From Acidovorax sp. KKS102 (GTDB lineage Bacteria > Pseudomonadota > Gammaproteobacteria > Burkholderiales > Burkholderiaceae_C): a stretch of DNA of 64,000 nt. How positions within the stretch are numbered: position 1 is the first letter of the stretch; each line of letters starts with the position of its first letter. The stretch covers positions 372,001 through 436,000 of the forward strand of contig NC_018708.1 of the NCBI RefSeq assembly GCF_000302535.1. The letters are read 5' to 3'. The translations under genes and the position numbers were made by a program. This document shows positions 29,248 to 38,286 of this stretch, piece by piece. The notes below the pieces were generated by a model that worked only from the letters and a program-made list of their open reading frames with translations, was not told where the DNA came from and did not search any database.

Positions 29248-29269
29248 TGGTGACTGACATAACGCGAAC

Positions 29270-29298
29270 TTGCTTGAAAAAGCGGTTCGCGTTATACT
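29270..29298 (+). promoter_or_regulatory. Strong internal promoter before rplC
   Basis: TTGCTT, 17 bp, TATACT. Transcription would begin near 29305 and give a leader of about 125 nt to rplC. The match to sigma-70 consensus is among the best in the window. Confidence 0.7.
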
Positions 29299-29428
29299 TT
29301 AGGGCTTCGCCTAATTTGCGTGCGTTTTCGCGCGTCGGTGGGTGGAGTTTTAATAACCCTCTTTCATGCACGCGAGTGCAACGCCGTGGCCAATTGAAGT
29401 TGCGGCGGTGGAAGTTTTGGAGAAACAA

Positions 29429-30103
29429 ATGAGTCTGAGCAACTCCCTCGGGTTGCTGGGTCGCAAAGTGGGCATGATGCGTCTGTTCACCGATGATGGG
29501 GACGCAGTGCCTGTCACGGTGGTGGATGTGTCCAACAACCGCGTTACCCAGGTCAAAACCCAAGAGAACGATGGCTACGTGGCCCTGCAGGTCACGTTCG
29601 GTTCGCGCAAAGCATCGCGCGTGACCAAGCCAGAAGCCGGCCACCTTGCTAAGGCAGGTGTGGAAGCCGGTGAAATCATCCAGGAATTCCGCGTGACCGC
29701 AGAAACCGCCGGCAAGTACGCCGCGGGTGCTGCAGTGCCTGTGGCTGATGTGTTTGCTGTCGGCCAAAAGGTGGACGTGCAAGGCACCTCCATCGGTAAG
29801 GGCTACGCCGGTACCATCAAGCGTCACAACATGAGCTCGCAGCGCGCGTCGCACGGTAACAGCCGTTCGCACAACGTGCCTGGCTCGATCGGTATGGCAC
29901 AAGACCCCGGTCGCGTGTTCCCCGGCAAGCGCATGACGGGCCACCTCGGCGATGTCACCAAGACCACGCAAAACCTCGATGTCATCCGCATCGACGAAGC
30001 GCGTCAACTGCTCTTGATCAAGGGCGCGATTCCGGGCTCCAAGGGTGGGTTCGTGACCGTGCGTCCCGCCATCAAGGCCAAAGCCTCCAAAGGAGCGAAC
30101 TAA
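29429..30103 (+). CDS. rplC: 50S ribosomal protein L3
   Basis: The 224-residue protein has the L3 segments [11 protein letters not shown] at the start and [16 protein letters not shown] in the core loop. ATG 29429 (GGAG 8 bp upstream) begins the family N-terminus; the frame upstream is open but not conserved. The stop TAA shares its last A with the rplD ATG. Confidence 0.97.
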   Translation: MSLSNSLGLLGRKVGMMRLFTDDGDAVPVTVVDVSNNRVTQVKTQENDGYVALQVTFGSRKASRVTKPEAGHLAKAGVEAGEIIQEFRVTAETAGKYAAGAAVPVADVFAVGQKVDVQGTSIGKGYAGTIKRHNMSSQRASHGNSRSHNVPGSIGMAQDPGRVFPGKRMTGHLGDVTKTTQNLDVIRIDEARQLLLIKGAIPGSKGGFVTVRPAIKAKASKGAN

Positions 30104-30723
30104 TGCAGCTCGAACTCCTGAATGACCAAGGCCAAGGCGCATCCAAGCTGGATGTTCCCGAAACCGTGTTCGGTCGTGAATACAACGAAGATCTGGTGCA
30201 CCAGATCGTGGTGGCCTACCAGGCCAACGCACGCCAAGGCACTCGCGCCCAGAAGGACCGCGAGCAAGTCCGTCACTCGACCAAGAAGCCTTTCAAGCAA
30301 AAGGGTACGGGTAACGCACGTGCAGGTATGACTTCCTCGCCACTGTGGCGTGGGGGCGGTCGGATTTTCCCGAACATGCCTGACGAAAATTTCACGCAGA
30401 AGATCAACAAGAAGATGTACCGCGCCGGTATGTCTGCCATCTTGTCGCAGCTGGCCCGCGAAGGCCGTCTGGCTGTGGTCGACTCGCTGAAGCTTGACTC
30501 CCCCAAGACCAAGGTCCTGGCCGACAAGTTCAAGGCGATGAACCTGCAATCGGTGATGGTGATTGCCGACGAAGTGGACGAAAACCTGTACCTGGCCTCG
30601 CGCAATCTGGTGAACGTGCTCGTCGTTGAGCCCCGTTACGCCGATCCCGTGTCGCTGGTGCGTTTCAAGAAAGTGCTCGTCACCAAGGGTGCAATCGACA
30701 AACTCAAGGAGATGTTCGCATGA
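30103..30723 (+). CDS. rplD: 50S ribosomal protein L4
   Basis: The 206-residue protein contains the exit-tunnel loop motif [20 protein letters not shown]. In E. coli L4 represses the S10 operon by binding its leader; a similar leader here would be the 125 nt before rplC. It overlaps rplC by 1 bp and rplW by 4 bp, so translation is coupled. Confidence 0.97.
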   Translation: MQLELLNDQGQGASKLDVPETVFGREYNEDLVHQIVVAYQANARQGTRAQKDREQVRHSTKKPFKQKGTGNARAGMTSSPLWRGGGRIFPNMPDENFTQKINKKMYRAGMSAILSQLAREGRLAVVDSLKLDSPKTKVLADKFKAMNLQSVMVIADEVDENLYLASRNLVNVLVVEPRYADPVSLVRFKKVLVTKGAIDKLKEMFA

Positions 30724-31034
30724 GCACACTCAAGTTTGACGAAGGTCGTCTGATGCAAGTTCTGGTCGCTCCCATCGTGTCCGAAAAGGCCACCATGGTT
30801 GCTGAGAAGTCCAATGCAGTGACGTTCAAGGTGCTGCAGAACGCTACCAAGCCCGAAATCAAGGCCGCTGTGGAATTGATGTTCAAGGTGGAAGTCAAGG
30901 GCGTTTCTGTGGTGAACACCAAAGGCAAGACCAAGCGTTTCGGCAAGACTGTCGGCCGCCGCGACAATGTTCGCAAGGCATACGTCACGCTGCAGCCAGG
31001 TCAAGAGCTGAACCTCTCCGGGGAGGCCGCGTAA
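30720..31034 (+). CDS. rplW: 50S ribosomal protein L23
   Basis: The 104-residue protein sits at the tunnel exit and docks SRP and trigger factor. Family segments are [12 protein letters not shown] and [12 protein letters not shown]. Its ATG overlaps the rplD stop (ATGA). Confidence 0.97.
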   Translation: MSTLKFDEGRLMQVLVAPIVSEKATMVAEKSNAVTFKVLQNATKPEIKAAVELMFKVEVKGVSVVNTKGKTKRFGKTVGRRDNVRKAYVTLQPGQELNLSGEAA

Positions 31035-31036
31035 TC

Positions 31037-31861
31037 ATGGCTGTCGTTAAGATGAAACCTACCTCGCCCGGCCAACGTGCCGTGGTGAAGGTCACGCGTG
31101 ACCACCTGTACAAGGGTGAAGCTTACGCCCCCCTGCTGGAGCCACAATTCCAGAAGGCCGGCCGTAACAACAATGGTCACATCACCACCCGCCACAAGGG
31201 CGGTGGCCACAAGCACCACTACCGTGTGGTGGACTTCAAGCGCAACAAGGACGGCATTCCGGCCAAGGTTGAGCGCATTGAGTACGACCCCAACCGTACG
31301 GCCCACATCGCTCTGGTGTGCTATGCCGACGGCGAACGTCGCTACATCATCGCTCCCCGCAACCTGGAAGTGGGCGCAACCCTGCTGTCCGGTTCGGAAG
31401 CCCCGATCCGCGCTGGCAACACGCTGCCTATCCGCAACATCCCCGTGGGTTCGACCATCCACTGCATCGAGCTCAAGCCCGGTGCCGGTGCTCAGATCGC
31501 CCGTTCGGCAGGTGCTTCGGCAACGCTGCTGGCCCGCGAAGGCGTTTACGCTCAAGTGCGTATGCGCTCCGGCGAAGTGCGCAAGATCCACATCGAATGC
31601 CGCGCCACCATTGGTGAAGTGGCCAACGAAGAGCACAGCCTGCGCCAACTGGGCAAGGCCGGTGTGAAGCGCTGGATGGGTATTCGTCCTACGGTTCGCG
31701 GCGTGGCCATGAACCCTGTGGATCACCCTCACGGTGGTGGCGAAGGCCGCACCGGCGAAGGCCGCCATGCAGTCGATCCTTGGGGCAATCTGACCAAGGG
31801 TTATCGCACCCGTAACAACAAGCGCACACAGATCATGATCGTGTCGCGTCGCAAGAAGTAA
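31037..31861 (+). CDS. rplB: 50S ribosomal protein L2
   Basis: The 274-residue protein supports the peptidyl transferase centre. The conserved H-P-H-G-G-G-E-G-R loop (D-H-P-H-G-G-G-E, about residues 230-238) contains the critical His. It starts 2 bp after rplW. Length is normal for the family. Confidence 0.97.
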   Translation: MAVVKMKPTSPGQRAVVKVTRDHLYKGEAYAPLLEPQFQKAGRNNNGHITTRHKGGGHKHHYRVVDFKRNKDGIPAKVERIEYDPNRTAHIALVCYADGERRYIIAPRNLEVGATLLSGSEAPIRAGNTLPIRNIPVGSTIHCIELKPGAGAQIARSAGASATLLAREGVYAQVRMRSGEVRKIHIECRATIGEVANEEHSLRQLGKAGVKRWMGIRPTVRGVAMNPVDHPHGGGEGRTGEGRHAVDPWGNLTKGYRTRNNKRTQIMIVSRRKK

Positions 31862-31871
31862 GGGGTAACAG

Positions 31872-32147
31872 ATGACTCGCTCTCTCAAAAAGGGTCCATT
31901 TGTTGACCATCACTTGCTGGCCAAGGTCGAAAAGGCCGTTGCCACCAAGGACAAGAAACCAGTCAAGACCTGGTCGCGTCGCTCCATGGTTCTGCCCGAG
32001 TTCATCGGTCTGACCATCGCCGTGCACAACGGCAAGCAACACGTGCCGGTCTATGTCACCGACCAGATGGTGGGCCACAAGCTGGGCGAATTCGCCCTGA
32101 CGCGCACCTTCAAGGGTCACCCCGCTGACAAAAAAGCGAAGAAGTAA
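31872..32147 (+). CDS. rpsS: 30S ribosomal protein S19
   Basis: The 91-residue protein carries the S19 start [11 protein letters not shown] and the core [11 protein letters not shown]. It pairs with S13 in the 30S head. It lies 10 bp after rplB. Confidence 0.97.
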   Translation: MTRSLKKGPFVDHHLLAKVEKAVATKDKKPVKTWSRRSMVLPEFIGLTIAVHNGKQHVPVYVTDQMVGHKLGEFALTRTFKGHPADKKAKK

Positions 32148-32156
32148 GGAACGACC

Positions 32157-32489
32157 ATGTCTGAAACACGTGCAGTCCTCCGGGGCGTCCGTCTGTCGGT
32201 CGACAAGGGCCGTCTGGTCGCCGACCTGATCCGCGGCAAGAAAGTGGACCAGGCTCTGAACATCCTGAACTTCACGCAGAAAAAAGCTGCGGGAATCGTC
32301 AAGAAGGTTCTGGAGTCGGCCATCGCCAACGCCGAACACAACGATGGCGCTGACATCGACGAACTGAAGGTCAAGACCATCTACGTCGAACAAGGCACCA
32401 CGCTCAAGCGCTTCACCGCGCGCGCCAAAGGCCGCGGCAACCGCATCAGCAAGCCCACGTGCCATGTGTACGTGACGGTTGGCAACTAA
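32157..32489 (+). CDS. rplV: 50S ribosomal protein L22
   Basis: The 110-residue protein lines the exit tunnel. Family segments are [10 protein letters not shown] and [12 protein letters not shown] near the tip of the loop, where macrolide resistance mutations occur in other bacteria; nothing unusual is seen. GGAACGACC precedes ATG. Confidence 0.97.
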   Translation: MSETRAVLRGVRLSVDKGRLVADLIRGKKVDQALNILNFTQKKAAGIVKKVLESAIANAEHNDGADIDELKVKTIYVEQGTTLKRFTARAKGRGNRISKPTCHVYVTVGN

Positions 32490-32504
32490 AGGCTCGGGAA
32501 GACT

Positions 32505-33386
32505 ATGGGACAGAAAATCCATCCTACCGGCTTCCGCCTTGCGGTCAGCCGCAACTGGTCCAGCCGTTGGTACGCCAGCAACCGCGACTTCGCGGGCATG
32601 CTGGCCGAAGACATCAAGGTGCGTGAGTACCTGAAGGCCAAGCTCAAGAATGCGGCTGTGTCGCGCATCCTGATCGAGCGTCCTGCCAAGAACGCCCGCA
32701 TCACCATTTACTCGGCACGTCCTGGTGTGGTGATCGGCAAGAAGGGCGAAGACATCGAGAACCTGAAGAAGGAACTCGCGTCGCGTCTGGGCGTGCCCGT
32801 CGCAGTGAACATCGAAGAAGTGCGCAAGCCTGAAATCGATGCCAAGCTGATCGCCGACAGCATCACGCAACAGCTCGAAAAGCGCATCATGTTCCGCCGC
32901 GCCATGAAGCGCGCCATGCAGAACGCCATGCGTCTGGGTGCCCAGGGCATCAAGATCATGTCGTCCGGTCGTCTGAACGGTATCGAAATCGCTCGCTGCG
33001 AGTGGTACCGTGAAGGCCGCGTGCCACTTCATACGCTGCGTGCGGACATCGACTACGGCACCTCTGAAGCCAAGACCACCTACGGTGTGATCGGCGTCAA
33101 GGTCTGGGTCTACAAGGGTGACACGCTGGGTCGTAACGACCTGCCAGCCGTGGAAACGCCTCGTCCAGACGAAGAGCGCCGCCCACGCGGTCCACGCCGT
33201 GACGGCCGCCCAGGTGGCGATCGTCCAGGCGCCGGCCGTGGCCCACGTCGTCCTGTCGGTGGCAACACCGCTCCGGCCGACGGCAGCGACAAGCCAGCGG
33301 AAGCTGGTGGCGCTGATAACAATGCCGTTAAGCGCGTACGCAAGGTCGCCGCGCCCGCTACAGCAGCGGACGGTAAAGGAGAATAA
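32505..33386 (+). CDS. rpsC: 30S ribosomal protein S3 with long C-terminal tail
   Basis: The 293-residue protein has a KH domain ([11 protein letters not shown], about residues 76-86) and the S3 C-terminal domain up to V-W-V-Y-K-G-D-T-L near residue 208. Residues from about 221 to 293 form a disordered extension rich in Arg, Gly and Pro, then Ala and Asp. E. coli S3 has 233 residues, so this is about 60 longer. Similar tails occur in relatives as I recall. Confidence 0.96.
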   Translation: MGQKIHPTGFRLAVSRNWSSRWYASNRDFAGMLAEDIKVREYLKAKLKNAAVSRILIERPAKNARITIYSARPGVVIGKKGEDIENLKKELASRLGVPVAVNIEEVRKPEIDAKLIADSITQQLEKRIMFRRAMKRAMQNAMRLGAQGIKIMSSGRLNGIEIARCEWYREGRVPLHTLRADIDYGTSEAKTTYGVIGVKVWVYKGDTLGRNDLPAVETPRPDEERRPRGPRRDGRPGGDRPGAGRGPRRPVGGNTAPADGSDKPAEAGGADNNAVKRVRKVAAPATAADGKGE

Positions 33387-33388
33387 AG

Positions 33389-33805
33389 ATGCTGCAACCT
33401 GCTCGCCGTAAATACCGCAAGGAGCAAAAGGGCCGTAACACTGGCGTCGCAACGCGGGGTGCCTCCGTTGCCTTCGGTGATTTCGGTCTGAAGTGCACCG
33501 ATCGTGGCCGTCTGACGGCCCGCCAGATCGAAGCTGCACGCCGTGCGATTTCCCGTCACGTCAAGCGTGGCGGCCGTATCTGGATCCGCGTGTTCCCGGA
33601 CAAGCCAATCTCTACCAAGCCCGCAGAAGTGCGTATGGGTAACGGTAAGGGCAACCCCGAGTACTACGTGGCTGAAATCCAGCCCGGCAAGATCGTGTTC
33701 GAAATCGTTGGCGTGCCCGAAGAACTGGCCCGCGAAGCGTTCCGCCTGGCTGCCGCCAAGCTGCCGCTGCGCACCACGTTCGTCAGCCGTCACCTCGGCG
33801 CGTAA
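33389..33805 (+). CDS. rplP: 50S ribosomal protein L16
   Basis: The 138-residue protein contacts the A-site tRNA. It starts [11 protein letters not shown] and includes R-V-F-P-D-K-P-I-S-x-K-P and R-M-G-x-G-K-G. It begins 2 bp after the rpsC stop. Confidence 0.97.
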   Translation: MLQPARRKYRKEQKGRNTGVATRGASVAFGDFGLKCTDRGRLTARQIEAARRAISRHVKRGGRIWIRVFPDKPISTKPAEVRMGNGKGNPEYYVAEIQPGKIVFEIVGVPEELAREAFRLAAAKLPLRTTFVSRHLGA

Positions 33806-33816
33806 TTCAGGAGACC

Positions 33817-34020
33817 ATGAAAATGACCAAAGCTACTGAACTGCGCCAAAAAGACGTTGCTGGCATCGAAGCCGAAATCAAGGCGCTGCAAAAAGCCCAC
33901 TTCGGCCTGCGCATGCAAAAGGCTACGCAGCAACTGGGTAACACCAACACGCTGCGCACCACCCGCCGTGATATCGCACGTGCCAAGACCATCCTTGCTG
34001 AAAAGCAAGCCGCCAAGTAA
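33817..34020 (+). CDS. rpmC: 50S ribosomal protein L29
   Basis: The 67-residue helical-hairpin protein at the tunnel exit has L-R-Q-K-D at its N-terminus and the segment R[10 protein letters not shown] near the C-terminus. ATG 33817 or ATG 33823 may start it; GGAG precedes the first. Confidence 0.95.
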   Translation: MKMTKATELRQKDVAGIEAEIKALQKAHFGLRMQKATQQLGNTNTLRTTRRDIARAKTILAEKQAAK

Positions 34021-34029
34021 GGAGCCCAT

Positions 34030-34299
34030 ATGACGGAACCTAAAAAATCCCTCAAGCGCACCTTGATTGGCAAGGTGGTCAGCGACAAGCGTCAAAAGAC
34101 TGTGACCGTGCTGGTCGAGCGTCGTGTGAAGCACGAGCTCTACGGCAAGATCGTTGCGAAGTCGAGCAAGTACCACGCCCACGACGAAAAGGGCGAGTAC
34201 AAGCTGGGCGACGTGATCGAAATCACCGAGAGCCGTCCGCTCTCCAAGACCAAGAACTGGGTGGCTACCCGCTTGGTGCAAAAGGCCGGTCTGCTGTAA
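34030..34299 (+). CDS. rpsQ: 30S ribosomal protein S17
   Basis: The 89-residue OB-fold protein has [16 protein letters not shown] and [12 protein letters not shown], as in S17. It is the last gene of this cluster; a strong terminator follows, and rplN does not come next. Confidence 0.97.
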   Translation: MTEPKKSLKRTLIGKVVSDKRQKTVTVLVERRVKHELYGKIVAKSSKYHAHDEKGEYKLGDVIEITESRPLSKTKNWVATRLVQKAGLL

Positions 34300-34353
34300 T
34301 CAGCTTTCCAAGCCTGCTCCGGGGGCGCAAACCCCTGGGCGGCAAGGCCCTTC

Positions 34354-34380
34354 AAAACGACCCACAATGTGGGTCGTTTT
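34354..34380 (+). terminator. Terminator of the S10 cluster
   Basis: AAAACGACCCAC, loop AAT, GTGGGTCGTTTT: a 12-bp perfect stem with T tail, 54 bp after rpsQ. The A/T ends make it bidirectional. Confidence 0.85.
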
Positions 34381-34496
34381 GCTTTGTGGGCCTCCTTTTG
34401 ATGCGAACGGTGCACAGGCCGTGTCCAGGAGGAGTTTTGCAAGGCATGGCGTTCTCGGGTTTCAACACCCCATCCCAACATCCCAAGGAGAAAACA

Positions 34497-35006
34497 ATGA
34501 TCAAAGTCGGTGACACCCTGCCCGCAGCCACGCTGATGGAATATTCCGAAGTCGAGGGCGAAGGCTGCAGCATCGGTCCGAACCCCGTAGCGGTCGACAA
34601 GGCCACGGCCGGCAAGACGATTGCGCTGTTTGCCCTGCCTGGTGCCTTCACGCCCACCTGCTCGGCCAAGCATGTGCCCGGCTATGTGGAGAAGGCTGCC
34701 GAGTTCAAGGCGGCCGGTGTGGACGAGATCTGGTGTGTGAGCGTGAACGACGCGTTCGTGATGGGTGCCTGGGCCCGCGACCAGAAGACCGATGGCAAAG
34801 TGCGCATGCTGGGCGACGGCAGCGCCGCCTTCGCACAAGCCACCGGCCTGACTCTGGACCTGACCTCGAAGGGCATGGGCCTGCGCAGCAACCGCTATTC
34901 GATGCTGGTGCGCGATGGCAAGGTGGTGACGCTCAACGTCGAAGCGCCAGGCAAGTTTGAAGTGAGCGACGCTGACACCCTGCTGGCCCAGGCCAAGGCG
35001 GCGTGA
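34497..35006 (+). CDS. Peroxiredoxin (Prx5-type)
   Basis: The 169-residue thiol peroxidase has the peroxidatic Cys55 in P-G-A-F-T-P-T-C-S, the atypical Prx5 signature. It reduces peroxides in the cytoplasm, with reductant from glutaredoxin or thioredoxin. Cys24 may serve as partner; the usual Prx5 resolving Cys is not obvious. ATG 34497 follows AAGGAG by 6 bp; the open frame further upstream is not conserved. Confidence 0.93.
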   Translation: MIKVGDTLPAATLMEYSEVEGEGCSIGPNPVAVDKATAGKTIALFALPGAFTPTCSAKHVPGYVEKAAEFKAAGVDEIWCVSVNDAFVMGAWARDQKTDGKVRMLGDGSAAFAQATGLTLDLTSKGMGLRSNRYSMLVRDGKVVTLNVEAPGKFEVSDADTLLAQAKAA

Positions 35007-35017
35007 CGCGCCACTGA

Positions 35018-35078
35018 TTGCTATTGAATCGATAGCTGCTAGCGCATGTAAATCCTGCGCTAGCGCCTCAAATGGTCA
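35018..35078 (+). repeat. Dispersed ATAGCTGCTAGCGC repeat
   Basis: GATTGCTATTGAATCGATAG, CTGCTAGCGCATGTAAATCC, TGCGCTAGCGCCTCAAATGG. It separates the convergent peroxiredoxin and acetyltransferase genes and abuts the latter's stop codon. Confidence 0.8.
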
Positions 35079-35579
35079 AAAAATATCGACCTTGAGGTAA
35101 TGCGCCCCGGGTATGGGGTTGTGATAGTAGGGCGGGATTTCTTCAAAGCCCAGATCGGTGTACAGCGCGCGGGCTGACTCCATATCGTCCAGGGTGTCGA
35201 GCAACACGCAGGCGTAACCGGCCTGCCGCGCCCGGTCCAGCATGGCTTCGGCCAGCTCGCGGCCCAGGCCAAAGCCACGGAACGCCTTGCGCACATACAG
35301 CCGCTTCATCTCGCTGGCGTTGGGGTAATCGGCGTTATCGAGCGGGCGCAGGGCACAACAGCCTGCCAAGGCGCCTTCCACTTCGGCGATCAGCAGGGCG
35401 CCACGGGGTTCGGCGTAGTCGCCCGGCAGTTGTGCCAGTTCGGACTCAAAGTCCTGAAAGCACAAGTCAACACCGAGGGTGCTGGCGTACTCGCGAAAGA
35501 TGTCTCGGACCGCGTCCCACTCGGCGGGCGAGGAGGGGGTTCTCAGGGAGATGGAGGGCTTGTCCAAAGCGCAAGGCAT
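35076..35579 (-). CDS. GNAT family N-acetyltransferase
   Basis: The 167-residue protein has the acetyl-CoA loop R-G-F-G-L-G-R-E-L (motif A, about residues 99-107) after the beta4 strand M-K-R-L-Y-V. The substrate is unknown. It is convergent with the peroxiredoxin, separated by a dispersed repeat. Confidence 0.87.
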   Translation of the reverse strand: MPCALDKPSISLRTPSSPAEWDAVRDIFREYASTLGVDLCFQDFESELAQLPGDYAEPRGALLIAEVEGALAGCCALRPLDNADYPNASEMKRLYVRKAFRGFGLGRELAEAMLDRARQAGYACVLLDTLDDMESARALYTDLGFEEIPPYYHNPIPGAHYLKVDIF

Positions 35580-35613
35580 GCAAACAAAAGAGCCGCCAGT
35601 GTAGCGACTTCGT

Positions 35614-36291
35614 TCAGAACGCCGGTACCGCCAGGGACGACACCCACCACGCCACGCCAGCGCTCAGCGCCAACACCACCAAGGCTGCGATGCGGCTGAG
35701 GGCGTCATCCCGCGATGGTGCTGCCGCCTCGGGCAGCGTCTTGTCGCCGTCCAGCATGGGGCGAATGAGCTGCTGCTTGCGTACGCGCACATAGAAGATG
35801 ATGGCCAGCACATGCAGGCCCACCAGCGACAGCACCAGGAACTGCCCGATGTCCTTGTGGTAGTTCGTGGCCAACCCCACGACGGCGTTGGAGACATATT
35901 GGGTCAAGGGCCCGGCGAAGGCGATCTCATCGTCGCTCAGCAGGCCGGTGCCCACCTGGGCTGCCAGCACGGCCAGCAGCACGAACACGGCCAGCGCGCC
36001 CAGCGGGCTGTGTCCGATGCCGTCCTCCGGATGGGGCGCGCCACGCAGGTATTGCAGCAGCCGCGCGGGCGAGTACAGAAACGCCGAAAAACGCGACCAG
36101 CGCCCCCCCACCAAGCCCCAGACCAGCCGGAACACCAGCAGCGCCAGCACCGTGTAGCCCAGGCGGAAATGCCAGACCATGGCGTTCCCCCCCACATTGG
36201 CCGTGATGACCAGTCCCACGATGCAGGCGGCCAGGGCCCAGTGAAAAATGCGGGTTGGAAGGTCCCAGATGCGTACGGTGTGCTGCGTCAT
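35614..36291 (-). CDS. Cytochrome b561-type membrane protein
   Basis: The 225-residue protein has five or six membrane helices and the pattern V-R-I-W-D-L-P-T-R-I-F-H-W at its start, typical of bacterial cytochrome b561/Ni-hydrogenase b-type family proteins; this His and later ones (H-F-R-L-G-Y, Y-H-K-D-I-G, G-L-H-V-L-A-I) are haem ligand candidates. ATG 36291 begins the family N-terminus. The cytochrome c' gene is divergent, 170 bp away, suggesting the two work as a redox pair. Confidence 0.87.
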   Translation of the reverse strand: MTQHTVRIWDLPTRIFHWALAACIVGLVITANVGGNAMVWHFRLGYTVLALLVFRLVWGLVGGRWSRFSAFLYSPARLLQYLRGAPHPEDGIGHSPLGALAVFVLLAVLAAQVGTGLLSDDEIAFAGPLTQYVSNAVVGLATNYHKDIGQFLVLSLVGLHVLAIIFYVRVRKQQLIRPMLDGDKTLPEAAAPSRDDALSRIAALVVLALSAGVAWWVSSLAVPAF

Positions 36292-36461
36292 GGTGGTCAG
36301 GGCTTTGCGCCAGAGTGATGGGGACGGAGGTGCCAGCGGCATTGTGCGACAGGGCGGCCCGGGCTGTAACCACCCCGCCACAGCACAACAGCGCCCAAAC
36401 CGGCATACTGCGCAGGCTTGGAAGGCACCATTCTGTTCCACCCACGAAAAAGGAAGTTCCG

Positions 36462-36917
36462 ATGAAAGCATTTGCTGCGTTGACCCTGGCGGCTGCGGCC
36501 CTGACCCTGTCCGCCCCCGCCTCCGCCCAATTTGCCAAAGCCGAAGACGCCATCAAATACCGCCAGAGCGCGCTGTTCGTGATGGGCCAGCATTTCGGAC
36601 GCCTGGGCGCCATGGCCAATGGCCGCGCGCCGTTCGACGCCAAGGTGGCGCAGGAGAATGCCGATATCGTGGCCCAGATGGCCAAGCTGCCTTGGGCTGG
36701 CTTTGGCGCCGGCACCGACAAGGGCGCGCCCACCAAGGCGCTGCCAGAAATCTGGACCGAGCAGGCCAAGTTCAAGGAGCATTCCGAGAAGCTGGAGGCC
36801 GAGACCGTGAAACTTGCCGCCGCCGCCAAGACGGGCAACCTGGACAACCTCAAGACCGCCTTTGGGGCCACTGCAGGCACTTGCAAGGCCTGCCACGACA
36901 GCTTCCGCGCGAAGTAA
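36462..36917 (+). CDS. Cytochrome c' (c556-like)
   Basis: The 151-residue periplasmic protein has a signal peptide (cleavage after A-S-A) and a four-helix-bundle sequence ending in the haem site C-K-A-C-H five residues from the C-terminus, as in cytochromes c'. This class binds NO or CO and may protect against nitrosative stress. AGGAAG lies 5 bp before ATG. It is divergent from a cytochrome b561-type gene. Confidence 0.92.
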   Translation: MKAFAALTLAAAALTLSAPASAQFAKAEDAIKYRQSALFVMGQHFGRLGAMANGRAPFDAKVAQENADIVAQMAKLPWAGFGAGTDKGAPTKALPEIWTEQAKFKEHSEKLEAETVKLAAAAKTGNLDNLKTAFGATAGTCKACHDSFRAK

Positions 36918-36938
36918 AACAGACGGTGAGGAAATGCG

Positions 36939-36997
36939 TTGCTATGTTTTAAGTAGCATGCAAGGCATGATCCACTAGCGCAAAAGGCCAATTTCTC
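36939..36997 (+). repeat. Dispersed repeat variant
   Basis: GTTGCTATGTTTTAAGTAGC, ATGCAAGGCATGATCCACTA, GCGCAAAAGGCCAATTT. It is a diverged copy sharing TAGC...GGCAT...CCACTAGCGC and GGCCAATTT with the others. It lies just after the cytochrome c' gene. Confidence 0.6.
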
Positions 36998-37067
36998 TCG
37001 AAATTGGCCTTTTTGATGCCCTGAACGGGCTGTGGTTCGTGTGAGGGCGGTGTGTCCGCCGCGCTGC

Positions 37068-37571
37068 TCAGGTTTCTGCCAGCAGCTTCTCGATCAGCTG
37101 GTGCAGCTCCGGGAAATTGGGGGCGCCCACATAGGTCTTCACGATCTCGCCCCGCTTGTTCACGATGAAGGTGGAGGGCGTCAGTTGCACATCGCCCCAG
37201 GCCTTGGCCACTTTGCCGGTGTTGTCGATGGCCACCTGGAAGGGCAGCTTGCGTGTCTCGGCAAAGTTCACCACGTAGCTGGGGGGGTCGTAGCTCATGG
37301 CCACCGCCAGGGTGTCAAAACCCTTGCTGTTGTACTTGTTGTAAGTCGCAATGATCTCGGGCATTTCGGCCACGCAGGTGGTGCAGCTCGTGGCCCAGAA
37401 GTTGACCAGGGTGACCTTGCCTTTCAAGTCGGCGGTGGATTTGCTGGAGCCGTCCAGCAGCACAAAGGTCGATGCGGGCGCTTCGGCGCGGCCCGTGTCC
37501 AGGTACACATAGGCGCCCACGGCAGCAAACGCTGCCACCGCCACACCTGCTGCCCATTGCTTGATCGCCAT
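37068..37571 (-). CDS. TlpA-like thioredoxin-fold protein
   Basis: The 167-residue protein has an N-terminal membrane anchor (residues 6-24) and a thioredoxin-like domain with the active site W-A-T-S-C-T-T-C (Cys63, Cys66). The cis-Pro loop is L-T-P-S-T-F-I-V. It should act in the periplasm, probably as a reductant for cytochrome c maturation or similar. ATG 37571 was preferred; ATG 37586 in frame is possible. Confidence 0.9.
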   Translation of the reverse strand: MAIKQWAAGVAVAAFAAVGAYVYLDTGRAEAPASTFVLLDGSSKSTADLKGKVTLVNFWATSCTTCVAEMPEIIATYNKYNSKGFDTLAVAMSYDPPSYVVNFAETRKLPFQVAIDNTGKVAKAWGDVQLTPSTFIVNKRGEIVKTYVGAPNFPELHQLIEKLLAET

Positions 37572-37752
37572 GACTTCACCACCCATCCCAAAAGAAACAC
37601 GGGGCCTGTGCCCCACCCCACATTGTGCCGGAGCCGCCTGTGTGCCGTGCCAGCAGTCCCTGCAACCCTAGGCTGGACTCGAATTGCGGGGAAAAGTTCG
37701 CCTCCAAACGCGGTGCAGAGCCAGCATGGGGGACTCTGCCGATAATGCCCCG

Positions 37753-38286
37753 ATGAAATGGACATTGACCGGGGCTGCCGCCCTGCTGATTGCGGGCTGC
37801 AGTCCCGCGCTGAACTGGCGGACCGTGCCGCTGCCCGAAGCGGATTTGACCATCACCCTGCCGTGCAAGCCCGACCAGGCCACCCGCACGGTGGAGCTGG
37901 CCGGTGCCCCGGTGGAGCTGTCCATGGTGGGCTGTGACGCCGATGGCGCAACCTTTGCCGTGTCCCATGCTGCGTTGGCCGACCCCGCCCAGGTGGGCGC
38001 GGCGCTCACCCACTGGCGGGCTGCGATGCTGGCACGCCTGGGGGCAGGGGCCGAAGCGGGCGCCAAAGACGTGCCCTACGCGCCGCGCGGCACCATGCCC
38101 CTGCCGCAGTCGGTGCGCACGGTGGCGCAGGGGCAGCGGCCCGATGGCAGTGCGGTGGTGGCGCAGGCCGTGTGGTTTGCGCGTGCCGCAGGGCCGCAGG
38201 TGCGGCTGTACCACGCCGTCGTCTACACCACCAAGCCCCGGCCGGAGGTGGCCGACCAGTTCTTCGCCGGCCTGGCGCTGCCATGA
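37753..38286 (+). CDS. Small lipoprotein of unknown function
   Basis: The 177-residue protein has a short signal peptide ending in the lipobox L-I-A-G-C (Cys16). The mature part has a beta-rich pattern (A-D-L-T-I-T-L-P-C-K-P, then V-R-L-Y-H-A-V-V-Y) resembling periplasmic lipoproteins common in Burkholderiales. No function is known. ATG 37753 gives the lipoprotein signal. The stop overlaps the MFS start by 4 bp, so the two are coupled. Confidence 0.75.
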   Translation: MKWTLTGAAALLIAGCSPALNWRTVPLPEADLTITLPCKPDQATRTVELAGAPVELSMVGCDADGATFAVSHAALADPAQVGAALTHWRAAMLARLGAGAEAGAKDVPYAPRGTMPLPQSVRTVAQGQRPDGSAVVAQAVWFARAAGPQVRLYHAVVYTTKPRPEVADQFFAGLALP

